The notes beneath the pieces are model-generated. The model searched no databases, was not told where the DNA came from, and saw only the letters and a list, made by a program, of their open reading frames with translations. From positions 1,178,001 to 1,242,000 of the forward strand of contig NZ_OY762512.1 of NCBI RefSeq assembly GCF_963665995.1: 64,000 nucleotides of DNA. Direction: 5' to 3'. Of this stretch, positions 18,163-26,129 are shown in pieces (position 1 is the stretch's first letter; the number at the start of each line of letters is the position of its first letter). This stretch comes from Pleurocapsa sp. FMAR1 (lineage in GTDB: Bacteria; Cyanobacteriota; Cyanobacteriia; Cyanobacteriales; Xenococcaceae). The position numbers were made by a program, and so were the translations under genes.

Positions 18163-18726
18163 ATGTCAGTAAAGTTAACCTGTCCTGTTTGCGATCGCTC
18201 GCAGATCGAAGACAATACTTGTCCTAATTGCGAAACTAATCTTTCTACTTATCGAATGCTGGCAGAATTACCAGTAGAAACACCCGTAGAAAGAAAAGAA
18301 CAAAAGCGAACTATTCCTTTGTGGTTACCTGTGGGTGTAGCCATTTTATTTCTGCTACTGGGTATTGGCTTAGGATTTGCAGGTAATTCTGTTATTGCCA
18401 AACAACAGCCAAAAACTACACCAACTTCTACCACTGCTTCTAATCAAACATCCGAAACCAAAGCAGATCAATTAGTCGTATCTCCTACCGTTGTGGAAAA
18501 GCCTCAAGGAGTAGAAAAGTCTGAATCAAAATCCTGTGGCGGCTTTAACTACGTAGTGAGAAAAGGAGATTCTTTATCCTTAATTGCTTCGCGTCTTTAT
18601 GGAGACATTAACTCTTGGTCATTAATTAGTAAAGCTAATCCAGCAATACAAGGTCGAGAAAGTTCGATAGAAATTGGAGAATTATTATTTGTACCTAATC
18701 TTAAGAACAATTGCCAAAACATTTAA
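18163..18726 (+). CDS. Zinc-ribbon, single-pass membrane, LysM protein
   Basis: The start at 18163 (MSVKLTCPVCDRSQIEDNTC) is preferred over an upstream TTG. Order: a CxxC...CxxC zinc ribbon (residues 6-25, cysteines in CPVC and CPNC), a membrane helix (LWLPVGVAILFLLLGIGLGF), a Thr/Ser-rich linker, and a C-terminal LysM domain (YVVRKGDSLSLIASRLYGD...LLFVPN). The LysM part should lie outside the membrane and bind glycan, while the ribbon faces the cytosol near the Hsp70. It is the second gene of the chaperone operon. Confidence 0.8.
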   Translation: MSVKLTCPVCDRSQIEDNTCPNCETNLSTYRMLAELPVETPVERKEQKRTIPLWLPVGVAILFLLLGIGLGFAGNSVIAKQQPKTTPTSTTASNQTSETKADQLVVSPTVVEKPQGVEKSESKSCGGFNYVVRKGDSLSLIASRLYGDINSWSLISKANPAIQGRESSIEIGELLFVPNLKNNCQNI

Positions 18727-18817
18727 TTACTCAAAGACTTTTCAGTGTTTATACGCAATAAAGATCTGTAATATCTGAATTAATTTCTCTAATTAAACTT
18801 CTAAAAGAATTAAGCGT

Positions 18818-21085
18818 ATGCCATTTTTACTTTTTCTTATTATTTTAATAGGCTTAGGTAGCTTCATATTCATCCAATATCGAAAGCACCATAAAGCTAA
18901 TGAACTTTATATTGAAGCCAAAGAATTAGAAACGAAAGATACTAGAAGTCCTTACGATACAACTAAGCTTAAACAAGTTCTTACACTATATAAGCAGTGC
19001 AGTAAATTAGTTAATAAACCCGAATTTGTCAAAGCTGCAAATCAATGTCAGCAAAAAATAGACGATTGCCAAAGATTTCAGCAACTAGTAGCTGAAGGTA
19101 GAAAAAAAGCTAAAAGAAATTATTTTAGAGAAGCATTACGTGATTTTACGCAAGCCAAGAAACTTTTTTCCACCACTGAATTAGAAAGCGAAATATCTAA
19201 ATGTCAGGAAAGTATTAAGCACCAAAAAAAGTATGAAAGGGTTTTAAAACAGTCCGCTCAAATAGCTAGACAAGGACAATTTAAAGAAGCAATTGATTTA
19301 CTTATACCTGCACTCGATAAATTTCCTCGTGAAGATGGGCAACACTTACTAAGTAAATTACGACAAGTAATACGAGCCAAAGACTTATATAAATTGGGGT
19401 TGATTGCAGAAAATAAAGCTCAACTTCAAGAAGCGATCGCCAATTACAAACAAGCATTAGATCTATTACCAGAATTTACTGAATGCAAAATTAGGCTGGC
19501 TATTATTGTTGTTAAACAAAAACCCAAACAAACAATTTCTTATTTAGAAAGAATAGAGGGAGAACAAGCAGCTTATATTCGTGGTTTTGCTCATATTCAA
19601 TTGGGAAACTGGCAGCAAGCAGATAGAGAATGGCAGTCTATTTCTAAAGTCAGTATAGAAATAGTTCAGCGTCCTATTCTTAAACGTTTGGCAGAATGCG
19701 ATCGCTTATTACAAATTAAAGAAATTGAATCTACGGTTGATAATAACAACGTTGAGATAGCTAAAAAACTTAGTTTAGAATTTATCAACAAGTTTGGCTC
19801 AGAACCTACAGTAAAGCAAAACTTAGAAAATTATATCCAACCTTTTTTAGATCGTCAGATTTGGAAAAGTCAAAACTGGCAAGAAATAGCTGCAAAAACC
19901 GAACAAATTTGGTTAGAACAACAGGATATTAACTCTTTGCACAATTGGGCGATCGCTAGCTACTATCTTTCTCAAACAGATTCCAGTAAGTTAGATTATT
20001 TCATTATTGCTTGGTCAACAGCTTTAGCAAATATAGAGTTCAATCCTACACTACAAGACATTCCTTGGTTGGGAAATAACTCCATAGATATAAAAGATAT
20101 TTTTGCCAAACTAAAACAAATACTGGAAAATGCGATCGATGCTGTAAAAGATGAGGATATTAATAAGTATCTTAAACTACGAGATATTTATCGTCGAGAC
20201 ATGGTGACATTATCTTTAATTCAGCAGAATGATTGTGGGATGAGAATTAAGCAGCAATTGTTTATTCTTCCTGGCTGTTACCAGCGTTTTTGCGATCGCT
20301 TTCCCGAAATCAAATTTCCTGTTCAAATCTTGGGCGCACTATACACAGATTGGGGATTGGCTGTAGCAGCTTGTCACGACGGAGATACAGCCCGTGCTAT
20401 TAAAATTAAACCTAGCAAAAATCCATCTTCCGTTGCCGATCGCTTTGCTAGTTGCTTTGTCGCCTACCATGAAGGTTGTTATTATCTGCAAAATCTAGAA
20501 TGGCGTGAAGCAATTAAATCTCTTCAGCAAGCTCAATCTGAGATTAAAGTTAAGTCTGTTTGGTCTAAAGAAATAGATAAACTTTGTGAATTACAGCGTA
20601 AGAAAATAGATGATTTTGAAGAACATCTAGAATTTAGTCAATTCTGGTACGAACTTATAAATAGTCAAGCTGCTAAAAGTTATTTTGCTGAAAAAAAAGC
20701 TATACAAGTCGGTATAAAACTGGACGACAAAAAAATTAGTCCCGAACAAGGACTAAAAGAATTGAAAGAAGTAGCAAGTATCGATCCAAATAATTCTTTT
20801 ATTCTCGATTTGATACAAAGAGTAGATATATCAATCGAAGCGGAAAAAATTGATCGTTTAATAAAACAAGGACAATTTAGTGATGCAATTATGGTAGCAA
20901 AACGATCTCGCCATGAAAAAATCCGCTTTAGACTTGCTGAGATGTGTATAGACTTACTGCTCGAAGGTGCTAAAAATCGTAGTTTGAACTTTGAAACTAT
21001 GCACCAACTTGGACGATGGGCTTATGAACTTTGCCCACGCGAACCAGCATTTCAACCGATTTATAGCCAATTAGGAATTTATTAA
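18818..21085 (+). CDS. Membrane-anchored TPR-repeat protein
   Basis: A single N-terminal membrane helix (MPFLLFLIILIGLGSFIFIQ) is followed by about 720 residues of helical repeats. TPR-type units are visible, for example GLIAENKAQLQEAIANYKQA (near 195-215) and QSAQIARQGQFKEAIDLLIP. The last third (DLIQRVDISIEAEKIDRLIK onwards) continues the solenoid. TPR solenoids scaffold protein complexes and often dock Hsp70 tails. It is the third gene of the chaperone operon, probably holding the module at the membrane. Confidence 0.75.
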   Translation: MPFLLFLIILIGLGSFIFIQYRKHHKANELYIEAKELETKDTRSPYDTTKLKQVLTLYKQCSKLVNKPEFVKAANQCQQKIDDCQRFQQLVAEGRKKAKRNYFREALRDFTQAKKLFSTTELESEISKCQESIKHQKKYERVLKQSAQIARQGQFKEAIDLLIPALDKFPREDGQHLLSKLRQVIRAKDLYKLGLIAENKAQLQEAIANYKQALDLLPEFTECKIRLAIIVVKQKPKQTISYLERIEGEQAAYIRGFAHIQLGNWQQADREWQSISKVSIEIVQRPILKRLAECDRLLQIKEIESTVDNNNVEIAKKLSLEFINKFGSEPTVKQNLENYIQPFLDRQIWKSQNWQEIAAKTEQIWLEQQDINSLHNWAIASYYLSQTDSSKLDYFIIAWSTALANIEFNPTLQDIPWLGNNSIDIKDIFAKLKQILENAIDAVKDEDINKYLKLRDIYRRDMVTLSLIQQNDCGMRIKQQLFILPGCYQRFCDRFPEIKFPVQILGALYTDWGLAVAACHDGDTARAIKIKPSKNPSSVADRFASCFVAYHEGCYYLQNLEWREAIKSLQQAQSEIKVKSVWSKEIDKLCELQRKKIDDFEEHLEFSQFWYELINSQAAKSYFAEKKAIQVGIKLDDKKISPEQGLKELKEVASIDPNNSFILDLIQRVDISIEAEKIDRLIKQGQFSDAIMVAKRSRHEKIRFRLAEMCIDLLLEGAKNRSLNFETMHQLGRWAYELCPREPAFQPIYSQLGIY

Positions 21086-21096
21086 AGAGAAAATCA

Positions 21097-21465
21097 ATGA
21101 ACAAATCGCCTGCACCAAACCCTTATGATGTTTTGGAAGTATCCCCTGGAGCATCCAACAAAGAAATTACTGTAGCCTTTGCCATGGCAATGAAGCGTCG
21201 TAAATATCCTCCTGATGCGATCGCTCTTGCTCGTAAAAGTTTAATGAATCCTGAAGAGAGAATCATCGCTAATTATCTGCGCCCTCTCATTGGTAATGTT
21301 AAACGTTTTAAACGCAGCGATTTTTCGGCTTTGAATACACCAGCACCCAAACTAGAATTTTTATCAGAATTTGATGGTTTGGAACAGGCGATCGCAGATA
21401 GCAATAAAGTATCACAAAGCGATCGACGATTGGGGGCAGTATTATTTGCAGATTCTCCTATTTAG
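21097..21465 (+). CDS. Small J-like protein with altered HPD motif
   Basis: Residues 8-60 follow the J-domain pattern: NPYDVLEVSPGASNKEITVA in helices I and II, then KRRKYPPDAIALARKSLMNP. Where a J-domain has HPD, this one reads PPD (YPPD), so the histidine needed to trigger Hsp70 ATPase is replaced. The J-like part is short and followed by about 60 residues of unknown fold. It begins 11 bases after the TPR gene. It may deliver clients or inhibit Hsp70 rather than activate it in the classical way. Confidence 0.7.
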   Translation: MNKSPAPNPYDVLEVSPGASNKEITVAFAMAMKRRKYPPDAIALARKSLMNPEERIIANYLRPLIGNVKRFKRSDFSALNTPAPKLEFLSEFDGLEQAIADSNKVSQSDRRLGAVLFADSPI

Positions 21466-21507
21466 ACAAAAACCACTCAAGATAATACTTTTACCAAAAC
21501 CTCTACT

Positions 21508-21990
21508 ATGACTACTAATCAATTACCAGCTTTAAAACTAAACGATGAACAGAGAAATCAACTTCAACAGGAATTAGGAACTCTGCTTAAAGAAAAAATG
21601 TCTCTCAAGCAAACTATACAGCAACAAGGGGAAAAAGCAACATCAGAAAAAGAAGAACTATTTCTAGAATTGCTAGAAGTTTTCGATGCTCTGGAATTTT
21701 TTCTTAATTACATTGAAGAAAATCCCGATCCCAATCCCAAATTTTTTAAGCGTTTACCAAAATCTTTGGGAACTATTCAGAAAAAGCTACTCAATATTCT
21801 TGAGCGCAGACAAGTAGAGCCAATTGAGTTTCAAAATACTAAACCTGACTATAGTATTTGCCAAGTAGTCGATCGCGAAGAGAGAGAAGATATTGAGGAG
21901 CAAACAATTACGAAAGTAGTTCGTCAAGGATTTCGAGTGGAAGATAAAGTTTTACGTCCTATTGAAGTTATTACGTCTAAAAAACCATAA
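21508..21990 (+). CDS. GrpE-like nucleotide exchange factor
   Basis: The protein has the GrpE layout: an N-terminal coiled coil (QRNQLQQELGTLLKEKMSLK), a helical middle (LLEVFDALEFFLNYIEENP) and a small C-terminal beta domain ending VRQGFRVEDKVLRPIEVITS, the counterpart of the GrpE signature GYxxxDRVLRPAxVxV. GrpE releases ADP from Hsp70. It is the last gene of the operon and supplies the exchange step, so a full Hsp70 cycle kit is encoded together. It is divergent from housekeeping GrpE. Confidence 0.78.
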   Translation: MTTNQLPALKLNDEQRNQLQQELGTLLKEKMSLKQTIQQQGEKATSEKEELFLELLEVFDALEFFLNYIEENPDPNPKFFKRLPKSLGTIQKKLLNILERRQVEPIEFQNTKPDYSICQVVDREEREDIEEQTITKVVRQGFRVEDKVLRPIEVITSKKP

Positions 21991-22048
21991 AGTTGAATCT
22001 ACAATCTTTAGAAGTTATTTAGTAAAATTTGACGCTTAATTTTTGGGT

Positions 22049-22435
22049 TTAACTAATTAAATTAACTGAGTATTTATTAAAAGCAGAATCAACAGATATG
22101 ATGGGTATCTCCTCTGCTATAGATTGAGCAATAATGAGGCGGTCAAATGGATCTCTGTGATGAAAAGGCAGAGTAGCATTAATCCTTAGATGCTTTAGTT
22201 CAATATTGAGTAACTGTATAGTGCTAGTAGCAACTTCTCTATCGACAAATTCTTCGTAGTTAGGGTCTAACGTTAGCTTGCCTAAGTTAAATTTAATCGA
22301 CATTTCTCAAAGGCTAGCTACACTCAAGTAACTAACATTGCTTGTATCTTCGATTAGATCCTTGAGATGGTTGCTTAGTTTGGGATAATCATTTACGAAC
22401 CAAAGGAATGTATGCGTATCTAGTAAAAGTTTCAT
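22049..22435 (-). pseudogene. PIN-domain toxin (VapC-like) inactivated by one in-frame stop
   Basis: From the ATG at 22433-22435 the frame reads MKLLLDTHTFLWFVNDYPKL through YLSVASL, then TGA at 22307-22309, then EMSIKFNLGKLTLDPNYEEF to HRDPFDRLIIAQSIAEEIPI and SVDSAFN. PIN toxins here read SxWE(M/I), so TGG has become TGA at codon 43. The acidic PIN residues (LLDTH, PFDRLI, SVD) are otherwise kept. The start overlaps the antitoxin stop (ATGA), the normal arrangement of this toxin-antitoxin type. Restart at 22303 would lack the first catalytic Asp. Confidence 0.85.
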
Positions 22436-22659
22436 TCCATATATTCCCTGAAGTCTTCTAAAGGTTCATCGAAATCACTACTCATCTGTACTTTTCCTTT
22501 GGCACTACCTCTTTTTAGGGGGCGTTGCATAGAGACTATAGGAGAAATTTTAGCCACTGGTTTATTATCTTGAGTAATAACAATCTCTTCGCCTTTAATA
22601 GCAAGATCTAAGAGTTTAGATAAATCTGCCTTCGCTTGGGTTATATCTAGTTGTGTCAT
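22432..22659 (-). CDS. Phd/YefM-family antitoxin
   Basis: The 75-residue protein begins MTQLDITQAKADLSKLLDLA and KGEEIVITQDNKPVAKISPI, the standard Phd/YefM DNA-binding fold. Its C-terminal tail (SSDFDEPLEDFREYME) is the toxin-neutralising acidic segment. It normally represses its own operon and blocks the PIN RNase encoded by the overlapping next gene. Here that toxin carries a nonsense codon, so the antitoxin may persist as an anti-addiction factor or simply be decaying with it. Confidence 0.9.
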   Translation of the reverse strand: MTQLDITQAKADLSKLLDLAIKGEEIVITQDNKPVAKISPIVSMQRPLKRGSAKGKVQMSSDFDEPLEDFREYME

Positions 22660-22676
22660 GGTATTAATTTAACTTT

Positions 22677-22790
22677 CTACCCTCGTTCAAAGAGATCTAC
22701 TAACAGTAATAGAGCGATCGCAACAACTAAAAAATAAGTTGGATATTGATAGGCAGGAACGATGATTGTTGATGCGAGTATTATTTTCAT
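22677..22790 (-). CDS. Possible 37-residue hydrophobic peptide
   Basis: An ATG frame encodes MKIILASTIIVPAYQYPTYF followed by LVVAIALLLLVDLFERG, almost entirely one membrane helix. No ribosome site is evident (AACCAAAAATT before ATG). Small membrane peptides of this size can be type I-like toxins or subunit stabilisers; no family is recognised. Confidence 0.3.
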   Translation of the reverse strand: MKIILASTIIVPAYQYPTYFLVVAIALLLLVDLFERG

Positions 22791-22844
22791 AATTTTTGGT
22801 TGACTATTTAGTCAAGTTTTGAGTATTTAAAAAAAGTAGTGTAG

Positions 22845-23138
22845 TTAGATGTAATTATCAGGTTCGCTCTGGCTAACCCATACTGATTTAATACACCAAC
22901 TAGAGCCGTATCCTTTTTCTTGCAGGCGTTTTGCAATGTACTTATAGTCTGTACCTCCACAAGGTAAATACACTTTACAATGAGGGATATCTTCAAAGTG
23001 AATAATTTTAGTATCTACAGGTACTAGACGATGACAGTCTGTTTCTATTTGCGCTCTGGTGGCTATTTCACAGCTTATTGAAACTAAGACTGGACGGTCA
23101 TCTTTGTTAGCGTTGTATATTTTTTTGAATGTAGTCAT
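22845..23138 (-). CDS. Hypothetical protein (97 residues)
   Basis: A longer frame begins at 23192 inside the terminator hairpin of the preceding gene, so the ATG at 23138 (MTTFKKIYNANKDDRPVLVS) is preferred. The protein is mixed alpha/beta with four cysteines (ISCE, DCHR, HCKV, PCGG). The segment YLPCGGTDYKYIAKRLQEKG looks like a strand-helix unit. No family is recognised. It belongs to the minus-strand small-gene block of the element. Confidence 0.5.
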   Translation of the reverse strand: MTTFKKIYNANKDDRPVLVSISCEIATRAQIETDCHRLVPVDTKIIHFEDIPHCKVYLPCGGTDYKYIAKRLQEKGYGSSWCIKSVWVSQSEPDNYI

Positions 23139-23176
23139 AGTAGTAGTTGATGTTTTAGTCAAATTAATAAACAAAT

Positions 23177-23215
23177 AAAAAAAGACTGCCACTCAAATTA
23201 ATGAATGACAGTCTT
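23177..23215 (-). terminator. Rho-independent terminator, minus strand
   Basis: On the minus strand AAGACTG(TC) and (GG)CAGTCTT form a stem around an AT loop, followed by a run of T. It ends the RHH/217-residue transcript. Confidence 0.8.
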
Positions 23216-23273
23216 ATTTCTTTCCGACTTTTATATTGACTTTCGGCAGGTCAAATAGGTGAGGTTAAGGTAT

Positions 23274-23927
23274 TTAATCAATCTTCATTTCCATTGAATT
23301 AATAATTGATTGGTGAGGCGCAGTACCAATAATGTTTGCTATTTTCTGCATAGCAATCACTTTATGCAACTTAATGTCTGCGATCAAAGAATTAGCATCT
23401 ACTAAAGGGTTAATAGTGTTTAGCATTTTGGTTAGGTGTCTTTCAGCCAATAGGGGATCGCCGTCATCAAAGACATTCCTCACGCTATTGATCATGAAAC
23501 ACGCTGTTAAGTACATATTCAACATAGTTTTCCCCTTCTCCTCTGTATAGTCGCCCAGAGGATGATGGTAAGCCTCATCGGATTTTAAGGTAAGGGATTG
23601 ATTAAGAGCTACTTTTAGCCCCTCTTGTCTTTCATCTAAAGGGATACCCAAGCTATCTGTTAGGCTATTGTAGTTAATCATAAATTCTCCTTTCACCTTA
23701 GTAGCCTTCATCTCAAAAGGTTCTTGCATTTCTTCTAAGATAAATTTAAGGATTACCGTCTCATTATTTTTTACCTTTAGACTGGCTGCCTGAAAATATA
23801 AGTCCATACCAAATTCAGCCGATACTTTTTCAGTAAATTCTTCGGGTTTTAAGTGTTTGTATTTGACCGCTACTTTATCTTGAACTTGCTGCGTTATATC
23901 TTTTTGACTGATAGTTATTGTCTTCAT
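23274..23927 (-). CDS. Unknown element-encoded protein (217 residues)
   Basis: No family is recognised. The N-terminus (MKTITISQKDITQQVQDKVA) is beta/alpha and the second half helical (LNMYLTACFMINSVRNVFDD). Its ATG overlaps the stop of the upstream ribbon-helix-helix gene (TAATG), so the two are translationally coupled, and a strong terminator follows. Such pairs in mobile elements often encode a DNA-binding regulator with its partner. It is predicted to be cytoplasmic. Confidence 0.6.
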   Translation of the reverse strand: MKTITISQKDITQQVQDKVAVKYKHLKPEEFTEKVSAEFGMDLYFQAASLKVKNNETVILKFILEEMQEPFEMKATKVKGEFMINYNSLTDSLGIPLDERQEGLKVALNQSLTLKSDEAYHHPLGDYTEEKGKTMLNMYLTACFMINSVRNVFDDGDPLLAERHLTKMLNTINPLVDANSLIADIKLHKVIAMQKIANIIGTAPHQSIINSMEMKID

Positions 23928-24082
23928 TAATTTACTAATTTATGGTTTTCTATATAATTTTTAATTAATTGCCTCAGAGCTTTACTAAGCGTCGTGCCGT
24001 TGAGTTCTGCCGTATCTTTAAACTGATACCACAAATTAAGTTCGATTCTGAAGTTTCTGGTTATTTTATTGTTTTTAGTCAT
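23927..24082 (-). CDS. Small ribbon-helix-helix protein
   Basis: The 51-residue protein reads MTKNNKITRNFRIELNLWYQ, then FKDTAELNGTTLSKALRQLI and KNYIENHKLVN. This is a typical RHH fold: one strand (RNFRIELN) then two helices with the G-T-T-L-S turn. Such proteins bind DNA as dimers and act as repressors, antitoxins or partition factors. AGG precedes the ATG by 7 bases. Its stop overlaps the start of the 217-residue gene. Confidence 0.65.
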   Translation of the reverse strand: MTKNNKITRNFRIELNLWYQFKDTAELNGTTLSKALRQLIKNYIENHKLVN

Positions 24083-24207
24083 GCTACCTGCTCTATTTCC
24101 CTACTCATTTCTAAATGAAGTGGCGACATTATCTCAGTACCCTCATTTTCACAAGCAATCTGATTGAATTCGCCCTGATACTTTAGCCTCTGGTTCTCTC
24201 TCTTTAA

Positions 24208-24408
24208 TTATTCGACTCTTAGTATTAATTCAGCAGTTTGATTAGCCTCTCTACCGTCACTAGGTAAATTTGAATCTTGGTATATTAGACCAGCTATATA
24301 TTGATTCAGAGATAAATTATCGACATTGGCTTTTTTTTCTATTAATATCTTTACCGAGCCACCTATATATACCCCTATCGAATGATCATTTCTGGTCGCC
24401 ATATTCAT
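24208..24408 (-). CDS. Small ribbon-helix-helix-like protein (66 residues)
   Basis: MNMATRNDHSIGVYIGGSVK, followed by ILIEKKANVDNLSLNQYIAG and LIYQD, fits an RHH pattern: a short strand, a helix, the turn N-L-S-L-N and a second helix, with a 20-residue polar tail. It probably binds DNA as a dimer. It lies upstream of a second RHH gene on the same strand and downstream of a minus-strand terminator (24486-24516). Confidence 0.45.
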   Translation of the reverse strand: MNMATRNDHSIGVYIGGSVKILIEKKANVDNLSLNQYIAGLIYQDSNLPSDGREANQTAELILRVE

Positions 24409-24485
24409 GTTGATAATTTGTTCGTTGATTATAACAAGAATTATTTAATTTTGTGGTGCTAAAAATTAAAAATATTATATATAAT

Positions 24486-24516
24486 AAAAAAGTCAGAGAC
24501 AATTAAGTTTCCGACT
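24486..24516 (-). terminator. Terminator-like hairpin, minus strand
   Basis: Minus-strand AGTCGGAAAC and GTCTCTGACT pair imperfectly (one G-U) around TTAATT, followed by six T residues. It shields the RHH genes from upstream transcription. Confidence 0.55.
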
Positions 24517-24544
24517 CCCCTAGGTACCTATTAATTTAATAATT

Positions 24545-25474
24545 ATGTACGATAATTCTAACATTTCAAATCATTTAAGTGCGCTATTAAACACTATTAA
24601 AAGTGAATTATCAATAGTAGATGAAATTAAGGGTACGACTGCGATCTCTTTATCTGGTACTGAAAGATGTTTAAAAGTACCCATCTATCAACTCAGTAGA
24701 GATTTAAATAAAGAAATATCACATAACTTAGATACCTTTGCATTTTCTGACTTTTCGTTAGCTGAAAAGCTTACTCTACATGGCTTTAACCCCTTTGCAT
24801 TTTTTCAAGGAAATGGAGTAGCAGCACAGATACCCGATATAGCATTTGGAATAATTGCTAATCATTATGCAACTAAACTAGGTAAAGACTATACCGATCA
24901 CTGCCAGATGGTAGCAACGGCTCTTATTGCTAGTGGGGCTAGAAAATTATTTAGACAGGTTTTAGGCTGGAAACAAGATCGACAAATTAACTCCATAGAA
25001 GAACAATTAAAAGTAGCCAAATTTATCGGAAACGAGATTGAAGCTAAATTTAATAATTCTGGTATTGGTAAACAATTAGCTTTAAAAATATATAGTATTG
25101 TTGCTCCTAATAAATTTTTACCCATCCTAGAAGAGGCTAAAATGCTATTAGCTGAAGCGAATGCTGTCGATAGTAAAAATCTTTATACTGCAACTAATAT
25201 TTTCCACGAATTAGTAGAGCGAGGTTTTGTTCAATATAATACTGCCCGTAAAGTTAATAATCTGTTAGAAAAACTTGGATTACAAACTAAGCCTAAGAAG
25301 AATTGGATAGCTACTAATAAGGCTAAAAATCTAGACCTTTGTTCAGAAATGGAAATTACTGCTTCCTTTAAGCAGAAAGATAATAAATGGGTCGGCAAAC
25401 AGCTACGCTGGAAACAACCTGTTATTAACTATATTGCTGCCGAACTAGAAGACAATATTAATATAGCTTCTTAA
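24545..25474 (+). CDS. Unknown element protein with antirepressor-like C-terminus
   Basis: The only long plus-strand gene in the right half of the element; 309 residues. The C-terminal 100 residues (ARKVNNLLEKLGLQTKPKKN, then WIATNKAKNL and WKQPVINYIAAEL) resemble the winged-helix tail of phage antirepressors, where a helix is followed by W-x-xT-xKG and a closing W. The N-terminal two thirds (GFNPFAFFQGNGVAAQIPDI) are not recognised. It is isolated by terminators on both sides. If the resemblance is right, it would regulate element genes; confidence in that is low. Confidence 0.5.
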   Translation: MYDNSNISNHLSALLNTIKSELSIVDEIKGTTAISLSGTERCLKVPIYQLSRDLNKEISHNLDTFAFSDFSLAEKLTLHGFNPFAFFQGNGVAAQIPDIAFGIIANHYATKLGKDYTDHCQMVATALIASGARKLFRQVLGWKQDRQINSIEEQLKVAKFIGNEIEAKFNNSGIGKQLALKIYSIVAPNKFLPILEEAKMLLAEANAVDSKNLYTATNIFHELVERGFVQYNTARKVNNLLEKLGLQTKPKKNWIATNKAKNLDLCSEMEITASFKQKDNKWVGKQLRWKQPVINYIAAELEDNINIAS

Positions 25475-25495
25475 TTCAATAACTACACAAACAAT

Positions 25496-25532
25496 AAGAG
25501 AGAAGAGGTAATAATATATCTCTCTTTTTTTT
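25496..25532 (+). terminator. Rho-independent terminator, plus strand
   Basis: AAGAGAGA (25496-25503) pairs with TCTCTCTT (25519-25526), followed by a T-run to 25532. It ends the 309-residue gene. Confidence 0.8.
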
Positions 25533-26129
25533 AATTAGGAGTTGAAAGAACCGTCCTCTTTGCTTGCTACTCACTTTACGGAGTGCTACTTCTTTTGTCG
25601 CTCCTACTTACGTAGGAGATGCGTAAATTGGAAGCATCACTTCTTATTTTACTTTTATAGGTTTAATATAGTGTGGTATTGATTCTGTAGATAGAGTATT
25701 TTTTTGAGATGCTCTGACAAATAATCTATATTCTTGATTCTCAATTTGTACGAATATATTGAGATCGGGATTATAAACCCACGATAGAATAGGGTTTCAG
25801 GCTACGAAAGAATAGGTATTTCAGGACTTAAGCGGGATTTTTGACAGGGGTTAGGACGCATAGTCTGTATGCTCTAAGGTACTATATATTAGTATATGAT
25901 GGACTACTTAACCCTGTCTTCTCTTCGCGCTTCCTGTTCCTGCCTCCTGTTCTTCTCCTGCCTTGTGTTCTGTTTCTTTCTCCTGTCTTTTCTTGTCTTG
26001 GGGGGGGGTTCTAGGGGGGGGTGGAGGCTGGGCTGTTGAGATGGATGGGGGAAATTTTACATTAAGATTACATTAAGAGAAATTATAGGGCTAATAAAGC
26101 TAAGGGCTAAGTCCGTCTGCAAAATGGAG
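25533..26129. other. Unusual non-coding region: direct repeats, pyrimidine tract and G-runs
   Basis: A GC-rich palindrome-like patch (CTCCTACTTACGTAGGAG, about 25600-25620) is followed by a direct repeat, AGAATAGGGTTTCAGG and AGAATAGGTATTTCAGG. Next comes a roughly 85-base tract made almost only of C and T, rich in TCCTG (about 25912-25999). It runs into nine G (26000-26008), CTA between, and eight G (26014-26021). This composition is unlike anything else in the window and could form a G-quadruplex or triplex. It lies just downstream of the polymerase-like gene. An origin or a special terminator is possible; neither is shown. Confidence 0.5.
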
